A stretch of 6,593 bases of DNA, taken from positions 1 to 6,593 of the forward strand of contig CALZDE010000116.1 in the NCBI GenBank assembly GCA_945637225.1, written 5' to 3'. Below are positions 1 through 6,076 of the stretch, in pieces. Both the position numbers and the translations under genes were made by a program. Below the pieces are notes generated by a model. The model did not search any database and was not told the origin of the DNA. It saw nothing but the letters and a program-made list of their open reading frames with translations. The DNA comes from an uncultured Selenomonadaceae bacterium. Lineage in GTDB: Bacteria; Bacillota; Negativicutes; Selenomonadales; Selenomonadaceae. Numbering within the stretch: position 1 is the first letter of the stretch; each line of letters starts with the position of its first letter.

Positions 1-2
1 TT

Positions 3-37
3 GTCTACCTTCAATTACTTACGTAAATTCGGTAGAC
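3..37. repeat. Hairpin A: 7-bp perfect inverted repeat with AT-rich interior
   Basis: GTCTACC (3-9) pairs perfectly with GGTAGAC (31-37). The 21-base interior can form a second short stem, TTAC (15-18) with GTAA (23-26), and contains the palindrome TTACGTAA (19-26). No T-run follows on either strand, so it does not look like an intrinsic terminator. It abuts hairpin B with no gap, which suggests the two form one structured unit. The function is unknown; a mobile-element end is the leading idea. Confidence 0.5.
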
Positions 38-81
38 GTGGCATTCATCCCCCACTTATAGAGGTGGGAGTCTTCTGCCAC
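38..81 (+). mobile_element. Hairpin B: possible IS200/IS605-type element terminus (remnant or right end)
   Basis: An outer stem GTGGCA (38-43)/TGCCAC (76-81) encloses an inner stem CCCAC (51-55)/GTGGG (64-68), extended by T56-G63 and T57-A62 around a small ATA-type loop. IS200/IS605 and tnpB-only (IS1341-type) elements carry imperfect subterminal hairpins of this C-rich/G-rich kind near their ends. The element body would lie left of base 1 if this is a right end. No transposase domain can be read in the window, so assignment rests on resemblance only. The alternative is a structured 3' mRNA end for the aminotransferase operon, whose stop codon lies 15 bases away on the minus strand. No T-run follows. 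Confidence 0.35.
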
Positions 82-96
82 ATTATGATAAAATTA

Positions 97-1284
97 TTAA
101 TTTTTCTTAATATGCTGAACGAAGTGGTCTATTCTTGCAATAGCCTCTGAAATATTTGCTACTGAAGTAGCATAGGAACAACGTACATAACCCTCACCGC
201 AAGCACCAAAGGCACTGCCAGGTACCAGAGCTACATGCTCCTTCATGAGAAGCTTTTCTGCAAATTCTTCAGAGGTAAGTCCTGTAGAACGAATATCAGG
301 GAAGATATAGAATGCGCCCTTTGGCTCAAAACAGCTAAGACCAGCCTTCTGCAAGCCCTCATAAATCAGACGGCGACGCTTATCATACTCGGAAACCATC
401 TTCTTCATATACTTTTCACCGTGACGAAGTGCCTCTACTGCCGCAATCTGAGCGGTGATAGGTGCACACAGCATAGTGTACTGATGAATCTTGGTCATCG
501 CACTGATGATAGCCTTATTTGCCAAAGCATAACCGATACGCCAGCCAGTCATTGCATAAGCCTTAGAGAAGCCATTGAACAGAATAGTGCGTTCCTGCAT
601 ACCTGGGAGAGAAGCAAAACATATGTGCTTTTCACCGCCATAGGTCAAATCGCCATAAATTTCATCGGACATTACAATCAAGTCATGCTTTACAGCGAAA
701 TCTGCCAAATCTTCCATTTCCTTACGGGTCAGAATGGTACCTGTAGGATTATTAGGATAGCCAATGAGAATAGCGCGTGTCTTTTCAGTAACGTGAGGCT
801 CCAAATCTGCTGGTGTTACGCGGAAATCATTTTCGATTTTGGTAGGAACTGGTACAGGCACACCGCCAGCCATAGTAGTGCAAGCAGTATAAGATACATA
901 GCAAGGCTCTGGAATCAGCACCTCATCGCCAGGTGACAAAATTGCACGCAGGGCAATATCAAGTGCTTCACTTACGCCTACGGTCACGAGACAGTCAGTC
1001 TTTGCATCGTAATCAAGGTTGTTGGAACGCTTCTGCAGATTACAAATTTCCTGACGAAGCTCCAAAAGTCCACGATTAGCAGTATAAGATGTATAGCCCT
1101 GCTCTAAGCCGTAAACACAGCTTTCACGAATAGACCAAGGTGTAACAAAGTCAGGCTCGCCTACGCCCAAGGAAATTACATCATCCATCTCAGCGGCAAT
1201 ATCGAAGAAACGACGAATGCCGGAAGGTGGTACAGCTTTTATAGCAGGGGAAATTCTGTCTTCCCAATTTTTTGTTTCTATCAT
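97..1284 (-). CDS. Class I PLP-dependent aminotransferase (probable alanine or aspartate aminotransferase, AlaT/YugH-like)
   Basis: A cytosolic 395-residue fold-type I aminotransferase, normal length for the family. It would move an amino group between an amino acid and a 2-oxoacid using pyridoxal phosphate. Visible motifs are the N-terminal PPSGIRRFFD and SLGVGEPDF (38-46), GYTSYTANRG (63-72), GYPNNPTG (175-182) with cofactor-contacting Asn179, SDEIYGD (206-212) with Asp207 for the pyridine nitrogen and Tyr210, FSKAYAMTGWRIG (239-251) with Lys241 as the Schiff-base lysine, and YVRCS with Arg368 for the substrate carboxylate. All key residues are present. The ATG overlaps the stop of the Lrp-type gene (ATGA) and no strong ribosome site sits close by, so translational coupling is likely. 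The regulator/aminotransferase pair matches AlaR-AlaT of B. subtilis, which favours alanine synthesis. Substrate cannot be fixed from sequence alone; aspartate or aromatic amino acids remain possible. The family call is secure. Confidence 0.93.
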   Translation of the reverse strand: MIETKNWEDRISPAIKAVPPSGIRRFFDIAAEMDDVISLGVGEPDFVTPWSIRESCVYGLEQGYTSYTANRGLLELRQEICNLQKRSNNLDYDAKTDCLVTVGVSEALDIALRAILSPGDEVLIPEPCYVSYTACTTMAGGVPVPVPTKIENDFRVTPADLEPHVTEKTRAILIGYPNNPTGTILTRKEMEDLADFAVKHDLIVMSDEIYGDLTYGGEKHICFASLPGMQERTILFNGFSKAYAMTGWRIGYALANKAIISAMTKIHQYTMLCAPITAQIAAVEALRHGEKYMKKMVSEYDKRRRLIYEGLQKAGLSCFEPKGAFYIFPDIRSTGLTSEEFAEKLLMKEHVALVPGSAFGACGEGYVRCSYATSVANISEAIARIDHFVQHIKKN

Positions 1285-1760
1285 GGTGTCATCACTAACC
1301 TTCTATCTTTTTCTCTATTTTCAATAATTGTGCCGTCCTTCTTATATGGCTTCAGCATAAAATGACTGCGGGTCTGAGTAACGCCCTCAATAGTGGAAAG
1401 ACGGGTTGCTACGAAATTAGCTACCTCCTGCAGAGACTTGCCTTCAATGATAACCAGCAGGTCAAAGGAACCGGACATGAGGTAAACAGTACGTACTTCC
1501 TCAAAACGGTAGATACGTTCTGCAATAGCGTCAAAGCCAACCTCACGCTGAGGAGTCAGATTTACTTCGATAATGGAAGTAACGGTATCATCACCAAACT
1601 TCTCCCAGTTAATCAAGGCATTATAGCTAAGGATAATTCCATCCTTCTCCAGCTGTTCCATCTGCTTCTGCACTTCATATTCACTACGATGTAACATAGA
1701 CGCCAGCTCATCCGCTGGACGGCGGGCATCATGCTCTAAAAGCTCAAGTAATTCACGCAT
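1281..1760 (-). CDS. Lrp/AsnC-family transcriptional regulator (AlaR/YugG-like)
   Basis: A 159-residue DNA-binding regulator with a typical Lrp layout. An N-terminal winged helix-turn-helix spans about 1-55 (LLELLEHDARRPADELASML, then EVQKQMEQLEKDGII), followed by a linker strand and a C-terminal RAM (ligand-binding/oligomerisation) domain of about 62-137 with the characteristic SGSFDLLVIIEG (96-107) and EGVTQTRSHFML (125-136). A charged tail of about 20 residues follows the RAM domain. Proteins of this family form octamer-like assemblies that sense amino acids and often control their own operon. The ATG start is supported by AAGGAG ten bases upstream and a promoter just beyond. The stop overlaps the aminotransferase start, so both are one transcript. 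By analogy with B. subtilis AlaR, it probably controls the aminotransferase, with alanine a reasonable ligand guess. The effector and the sign of regulation are inferred. Confidence 0.92.
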   Translation of the reverse strand: MRELLELLEHDARRPADELASMLHRSEYEVQKQMEQLEKDGIILSYNALINWEKFGDDTVTSIIEVNLTPQREVGFDAIAERIYRFEEVRTVYLMSGSFDLLVIIEGKSLQEVANFVATRLSTIEGVTQTRSHFMLKPYKKDGTIIENREKDRRLVMTP

Positions 1761-1770
1761 TTATATATCT

Positions 1771-1776
1771 CTCCTT
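1771..1776 (-). promoter_or_regulatory. Ribosome binding site of the Lrp-type gene
   Basis: On the minus strand AAGGAG is followed by ten bases (GATATATAAA-like, AT-rich) and then ATG at 1760. The near-consensus site fixes the start of the regulator gene. It is the clearest ribosome site in operon 2; the downstream aminotransferase lacks a comparable one. Confidence 0.8.
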
Positions 1777-1779
1777 TAA

Positions 1780-1797
1780 AATCTAGTGTAACAGATT
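1780..1797. promoter_or_regulatory. Dyad AATCT-8-AGATT over the likely transcription start (possible operator)
   Basis: AATCT (1780-1784) and AGATT (1793-1797) form a perfect 5-bp inverted repeat with an 8-base centre. It lies just downstream of the TATAAT box, covering the predicted +1 (about 1792). A protein bound here would block initiation, so autoregulation by the Lrp-type protein is plausible. The dyad is short and the region AT-rich, so chance cannot be excluded. Confidence 0.3.
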
Positions 1798-1798
1798 A

Positions 1799-1827
1799 AT
1801 TATACCACAAAATTCATTTTTTGACAT
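1799..1827 (-). promoter_or_regulatory. Sigma-70-type promoter of the Lrp-aminotransferase operon
   Basis: On the minus strand a perfect TATAAT (1799-1804) is preceded by TGG, giving an extended -10 (TGnTATAAT). A 17-base spacer leads to ATGTCA (1822-1827), matching four of six bases of TTGACA. The predicted start near 1792 gives a leader of about 30 bases ending at the ATG at 1760. A-tract-rich DNA upstream could act as an UP element. This is the best promoter in the window. Confidence 0.75.
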
Positions 1828-1829
1828 TT

Positions 1830-1861
1830 AATTTTTGAAAAATTTCCGCAATTTTTAGAAA
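1830..1861. repeat. AT-rich palindrome and phased direct repeat upstream of the -35
   Basis: AATTTTT-G-AAAAATT (1830-1844) is a perfect 7-1-7 palindrome. AATTTTT recurs at 1850-1856, followed by AGAAA, offset by exactly 20 bases or about two helical turns. The placement, directly upstream of the -35 box, fits a regulator-binding or bent-DNA/UP element region. Lrp-family proteins often bind AT-rich phased sites. Low complexity makes this suggestive only. Confidence 0.35.
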
Positions 1862-1888
1862 TATACTCACTCAGTCACAGCAGGAACT

Positions 1889-1915
1889 AAAAACAGCCCT
1901 GAAAATCAAGGCTGT
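1889..1915 (-). terminator. Intrinsic terminator of the MarR-adaptor-RND operon
   Basis: Read on the minus strand, ACAGCCTTGA (1915-1906) pairs along all ten positions with TCAGGGCTGT (1902-1893), including one G-U pair, around a three-base TTT loop. A run of five T follows (1893-1889). The stem begins 19 bases after the RND permease stop codon. The opposite strand has no T-run after the stem, so it acts in one direction and separates the two operons. Confidence 0.88.
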
Positions 1916-1934
1916 CTCATGTATAAAATATAGT

Positions 1935-4900
1935 TTATTCCTTTTCTACCTTATAGCATTCCGCATACATAGCAGGAAGTACCAAAAGTGTCAATACCGT
2001 AGCTACAAGTAAACCGCTGGCAATAGCCACTGCCATAGGGCCCCAGAAGGTACTTGTCATAAGAGGTACCATACCCAGAATAGCCGCCGCCGCTGTCAGC
2101 ATAATTGGCCTAAAGCGCAAAACAGCTGAATCAACCACTGCATTCCATGGAGTCTCACCATCAGCTATATGCTTCTGAATCTGATCAATGAGAATTACGG
2201 AATTTCGGATAATCATACCACTTAGAGCTAACACGCCAATAAGTGCTACAAAGCCCATAGCCTTGCCAAAGATGAGCATACCGAAGCTTACGCCAATAAT
2301 CCCCAGTGGAGCTGTCAAAAGTGTAAGTATCATATGCTTTCCGTTTTGGAGCTGGAACATCAGCAACGTCATAATGACAAATATCATCAGAGGAATTGGC
2401 ACTAACAGGAATTGGGAAGAACGTCCGCTATCCTCTAAAGCACCGCCAGCCTGTATGTCATATCCCAAGGACATTTCTGCCCTGATATCCTCTACAGACT
2501 CCAATGCCCTCTTAGTGGCATCATTCGCTGTACCTTCCTTGATATTAGCCTGCACAGTGACGGTAGGAAGCATATCCCTGCGCCAAATCAGCCCATCCTC
2601 TGCCTCTAGGGTAATTTCTGCCAGCTGTTCAAGCGGAACATAGCCCTTAGCACCAAGATAAATAGGCAGGTTCTTCAGCTTATCAAGGTCATTTCTTTCA
2701 ATATCCTTCATGCGAAACTCAATGTCAATGGTACGGTCACCACTGTAGAACTGAGTCGTTCTGGCACCAACTAATTCAGTATGAAGAGTCTGCGCTATCT
2801 GCTTTGGCGATACACCCATAGCACGCAATTTGCTCTGGTCAAATTCAAGATGAACAACCTTGCTCTTTTCATTCCAATCCATATTAATATCTATGTTATT
2901 GGAATCAGCGGCTACTCTTTCAGCCACCCTGTTGGCATAACTGCGGACCTTATCATGGTCATAGCCCGATACTCTGAGCATAACAGGGTATGGAGCAGGC
3001 GGTCCCGTCTGGATATTTTTCAAATTAGCACGAACCTCTGTAAAATTCTCTGCTAATTCACTTCTTATCATAGCCTCTAATTCAGAACGTATTTTCGTAT
3101 CTTTAGCAACTACAACAAACTGAGCATAATTGTTTGCTGGCAGTACAGGATCCAATGTAAGTACAAAGCGTGGTGCGCCTTTGCCTACATAGTAGGAGTA
3201 ATTTTCTATATTCTCCATATGTTCATCGAGAAAATCAGAAAACCTTGCCGCATTATCAGCAGATGCCTTTAAGGAAGAACCCTCTGGCAGACGCATTTCC
3301 ACAATTATCTCTGGACGGATAGACGGTGGGAAAAACTCCTGCTTTATATGTCCCAGCATAGCGATAGAAAGGCCAAACATCAATGCCGTTGCAGTCAATA
3401 CCATTCGCCTGTGCACTAAGCACCAGAATAATATATCCTTGAATATCACATAGAATTTGCTCTGATATGGATTATCTCCATTTTCAGCATTATGAGGCTT
3501 TACCTTTATCAGATAATAACCGAACAAAGGTGCTACCATAACCGATACTATCCATGACAGTACCAATGCCATGCCGATTACAGGGAATAATGCACTACAG
3601 AACTCTGCCGCCATACCCTTTGAAAAAGCAACTGGTATAAAGCCAGCACAGGTGATAAGTGTACCTGTGAGCATAGGCTTTGCTGTTGCCTTAAAAGCAT
3701 AGCAGGCCGCCTGAAATCTATCAAACCCACGTTCTAACTGCACACTCATCATTTCAACGGCAATAATGGCATCATCTACCAAAAGACCAAGAGCAATAAT
3801 CAAAGCACCAAGGCTTACTTTATGAAGGTCAATTCCAAAGATGTACATACCGCAGAACACTGTTGCCAATACCAATGGTATGCAAAAAGCAACTACCATG
3901 CCTGTACGGACACCAAGAGTTAAAAAGCTTACCGCCAAAACGATTATAACAGCTTCTCTAAGCGTGCTGACAAATTCAGAAATAGATTCCTCAACCACCT
4001 GTGGCTGATCGGAAACCTCATGAATTTCCAGACCAACCGGCATTTCTGCCTGTACCTTGCTGATTAATTCCTCAAGATTTTCACCTAAGGTAATGATATT
4101 TCCGCCCGGCTCCATCGAAACCGCTACACCAACTGCCGGTTCACCATTAAAGAACATCTGTTCATTAGCAGGATCGGAAAATCTTCTTTCGATTGTCGCA
4201 ATATCCCCCAAGGCAAATATCTGCCCGCCAGCATTGACAGGAACATTTTTCATAGCCTCAATGTCGTCAAAAACACCACTGAAGCGTAAATACACATTAT
4301 CTGTACTAGTTTCTACCATGCCGGCAGAAGTCATGTCATTTTGTGACGCCAACGCCTGTGAAAGTGCCGTAGGGCTTATTCCCAGCTCTGCCAGTTTAGC
4401 ATTTTCGATTTCTACATAAACCTTTTCCGTCTGGACACCCTGCAATTCTACCTTTTGCACATTATCAAGCTTGAGTATCATACGTCTCAGACGTTCTGCC
4501 TGCTGACGAAGTTCCTCGTAGCTGTAGCCATCACCTGTAATAGCATAGATAGAACCATAAACATCATCAAAGCGGTCATTATAATAAGGACCATACACAC
4601 CTGCAGGCAAATCTTTCTGTATGTCGGCACCGAAGTTACGGACATCCCGCCATGTATCCCTGATTGTACTACGGTCTACATCCTGACGAAGATTTACATA
4701 GATAATAGATGTACCTGCTCTAGTAGAGCTTTTGACATAATCTATACCGGGAATATCACGGACCTTCGATTCCAGCTTGTCTGTGACCTGTTCCTCCATC
4801 TGCTGGGCGGTAGCCCCCGGCCATGCGGCAGTGATTACCATCTGCGGTATTGTGAAGGTTGGGTCCTCCATGCGCCCCAGACTGATATAAGAGAAGATTC

Positions 4901-4976
4901 CCATAACCACCGACATAATGATGAAATACCAGACAATTACCTTATTTTTTAAGGATACCTCTGTCAGATTTTTCAT
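1935..4976 (-). CDS. RND-family efflux transporter, inner-membrane permease subunit
   Basis: A 1013-residue proton-driven exporter of the AcrB/RND superfamily, close to the family's usual length. It would collect substrates from the periplasm and inner membrane and pass them to an outer-membrane channel. The layout is the duplicated RND plan: TM1 (about 11-33), first periplasmic loop (34-336), TM2-TM6 (about 338-490), TM7 (about 522-543), second periplasmic loop (about 545-852) and TM8-TM12 (about 855-1003). TM4 has GLLVDDAI with the paired proton-relay Asp401-Asp402. TM10 reads SGMIIRNSVILIDQI, placing Arg924 where AcrB has Lys940. The N-terminal GRMEDPTFTIPQMVITAAWPG pattern fits the TriC-like multidrug/solvent-type branch better than the AcrB or metal (CusA) branches. 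The start ATG overlaps the adaptor stop (ATGA). No frameshift is seen. Substrate is unknown. Confidence 0.93.
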   Translation of the reverse strand: MKNLTEVSLKNKVIVWYFIIMSVVMGIFSYISLGRMEDPTFTIPQMVITAAWPGATAQQMEEQVTDKLESKVRDIPGIDYVKSSTRAGTSIIYVNLRQDVDRSTIRDTWRDVRNFGADIQKDLPAGVYGPYYNDRFDDVYGSIYAITGDGYSYEELRQQAERLRRMILKLDNVQKVELQGVQTEKVYVEIENAKLAELGISPTALSQALASQNDMTSAGMVETSTDNVYLRFSGVFDDIEAMKNVPVNAGGQIFALGDIATIERRFSDPANEQMFFNGEPAVGVAVSMEPGGNIITLGENLEELISKVQAEMPVGLEIHEVSDQPQVVEESISEFVSTLREAVIIVLAVSFLTLGVRTGMVVAFCIPLVLATVFCGMYIFGIDLHKVSLGALIIALGLLVDDAIIAVEMMSVQLERGFDRFQAACYAFKATAKPMLTGTLITCAGFIPVAFSKGMAAEFCSALFPVIGMALVLSWIVSVMVAPLFGYYLIKVKPHNAENGDNPYQSKFYVIFKDILFWCLVHRRMVLTATALMFGLSIAMLGHIKQEFFPPSIRPEIIVEMRLPEGSSLKASADNAARFSDFLDEHMENIENYSYYVGKGAPRFVLTLDPVLPANNYAQFVVVAKDTKIRSELEAMIRSELAENFTEVRANLKNIQTGPPAPYPVMLRVSGYDHDKVRSYANRVAERVAADSNNIDINMDWNEKSKVVHLEFDQSKLRAMGVSPKQIAQTLHTELVGARTTQFYSGDRTIDIEFRMKDIERNDLDKLKNLPIYLGAKGYVPLEQLAEITLEAEDGLIWRRDMLPTVTVQANIKEGTANDATKRALESVEDIRAEMSLGYDIQAGGALEDSGRSSQFLLVPIPLMIFVIMTLLMFQLQNGKHMILTLLTAPLGIIGVSFGMLIFGKAMGFVALIGVLALSGMIIRNSVILIDQIQKHIADGETPWNAVVDSAVLRFRPIMLTAAAAILGMVPLMTSTFWGPMAVAIASGLLVATVLTLLVLPAMYAECYKVEKE

Positions 4977-6076
4977 TTCCCATCATCCTCCGACAGACGA
5001 ACCTTCTGGCCCTCCATTACCTTATGTACACCAGCAGTCACTACTATGTCACCATCAGCAAGACCAGTTACCTTTACCTTATTATTTTCTGCCATATCCA
5101 TAGTAACAGGCTTCAGATAAAGAGTCATGCTTTCCTTGTCAACCACCCATACCTGTGGTTTATCATCAGTCTGATAAATAGCAGACATAGGAAGAATCGT
5201 TATATCAGCACCATCTGACTTTTTCTGAGAAATAGTTACACTGGCTGTCATACCCAGCTGCATAGCAGAAGGTGGCTCTGGAATAGAAACTCTCACCTTA
5301 TATGTACGTGAAACAGTATCCGCCATAGGTGCTATCTCACGAATAACACCTGCAATCTGAGCTTCCTTTTTCTTGCTGTCCTTCAAAGCCCAAAGGCTCA
5401 CATCTACTGTCTTTCCTACGGCTACATCAGCTAAATGATTTTCTGGAACATTTATTTCAACTTCCAGCTCATTAGTCTGAATCAGAGTCAGCACTGACTG
5501 ACCTGCAGCTACTACCTGCCCTGATTCTGCACTGATAGATGAAATCACACCGCCAGCCTCAGATACAAGATTGGTATAACCGAGCGCATTATGCCCTTGA
5601 GCAGCCTGAGCTACTGCATTTTCATAGGAAGCCAATGCTGAATCATAGGTTGTCTGATACTGGTCCAGTACACTTGCCGCTACTGCCTGCTGATTATACA
5701 GCTCACGATAACGGTTTAAATTAGTCTGTGCCAGATTAAGCTGAGCCCTTGCTGCAGCCACCTGTGCATCACCCTGATTTGACTTCTGAACGGCATCCTT
5801 AGCATCAATTACCATCAGTACATCGCCAGGATTTACCCTATCTCCTAACTGTACATTGCGGCTGATAATCCTGCCACCTACCTGAAATGCCATATTGGTT
5901 TCATAGCGTCCTCGGACAGAACCGGAATAGGTACCACTTTCAGTCTCAACTCCCAAACTTACCTTTTGAGTCTTAACAAGAGCAGCTTTTGATTCTTCCA
6001 CCTTATCTGCACCACAGCCGGTGAGATTTATGGTAAGTGCCAGTACACAAAGTATTACCAGCAATTTATTTTGCAA
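4973..6076 (-). CDS. RND efflux periplasmic adaptor (membrane fusion) lipoprotein
   Basis: A 367-residue HlyD/AcrA-type adaptor that would bridge the RND permease and an outer-membrane channel. The N-terminus is a lipoprotein signal: MQNK, a hydrophobic stretch, then the lipobox LTGC with Cys21 as the lipidated residue. Next come a lipoyl half-motif (about 64-91, QVGGRIISRNVQLGDRVNPG), an alpha-hairpin rich in Ala/Gln (about 94-160), the second lipoyl half (about 166-199), a beta-barrel (about 203-285) and a C-terminal membrane-proximal domain (about 290-362). The start codon is TTG. It is supported by GGAGGG eight bases upstream and by the correct signal-peptide shape. The reading frame overlaps the MarR gene by 11 bp and the permease gene by 4 bp, so the three are co-translated. 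In the hairpin tip the RxxxLxxxxxxS docking pattern reads Arg122, Leu126, Ala133. Confidence 0.92.
   Translation of the reverse strand: MQNKLLVILCVLALTINLTGCGADKVEESKAALVKTQKVSLGVETESGTYSGSVRGRYETNMAFQVGGRIISRNVQLGDRVNPGDVLMVIDAKDAVQKSNQGDAQVAAARAQLNLAQTNLNRYRELYNQQAVAASVLDQYQTTYDSALASYENAVAQAAQGHNALGYTNLVSEAGGVISSISAESGQVVAAGQSVLTLIQTNELEVEINVPENHLADVAVGKTVDVSLWALKDSKKKEAQIAGVIREIAPMADTVSRTYKVRVSIPEPPSAMQLGMTASVTISQKKSDGADITILPMSAIYQTDDKPQVWVVDKESMTLYLKPVTMDMAENNKVKVTGLADGDIVVTAGVHKVMEGQKVRLSEDDGK

Noticed and set aside
2..61. Short plus-strand frame ending in TAG at 59-61, as a possible tnpB 3' tail
   Set aside because: An IS605-type gene could end inside its terminal hairpin, but the visible 19 codons carry no diagnostic TnpB motif. 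Not annotated as a gene without the sequence to the left.
38..81. Hairpin B as an intrinsic terminator of the aminotransferase operon
   Set aside because: On the minus strand the stem is followed by GTCTACC, not a T-run, and on the plus strand only by mixed AT sequence.
235..936. Plus-strand open frame of 233 codons
   Set aside because: It lies wholly inside the aminotransferase gene on the other strand, which has intact PLP motifs. The plus-strand peptide shows no recognisable domain and no ribosome site.
4455..4952. Plus-strand open frame of 165 codons opposite the permease N-terminus (and similar ones at 2188-2643, 2781-3056, 4057-4419)
   Set aside because: All are antisense shadows of the RND permease, with compositions typical of reverse-read membrane-protein sequence and no domain or start signal.
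1935..4976. Permease as a heavy-metal (CusA/CzcA) RND exporter
   Set aside because: TM4 has the paired LVDDA of drug-type RND pumps and the N-terminal GRMEDPTFTI pattern fits the drug/TriC-like branch; no methionine metal relay was apparent.
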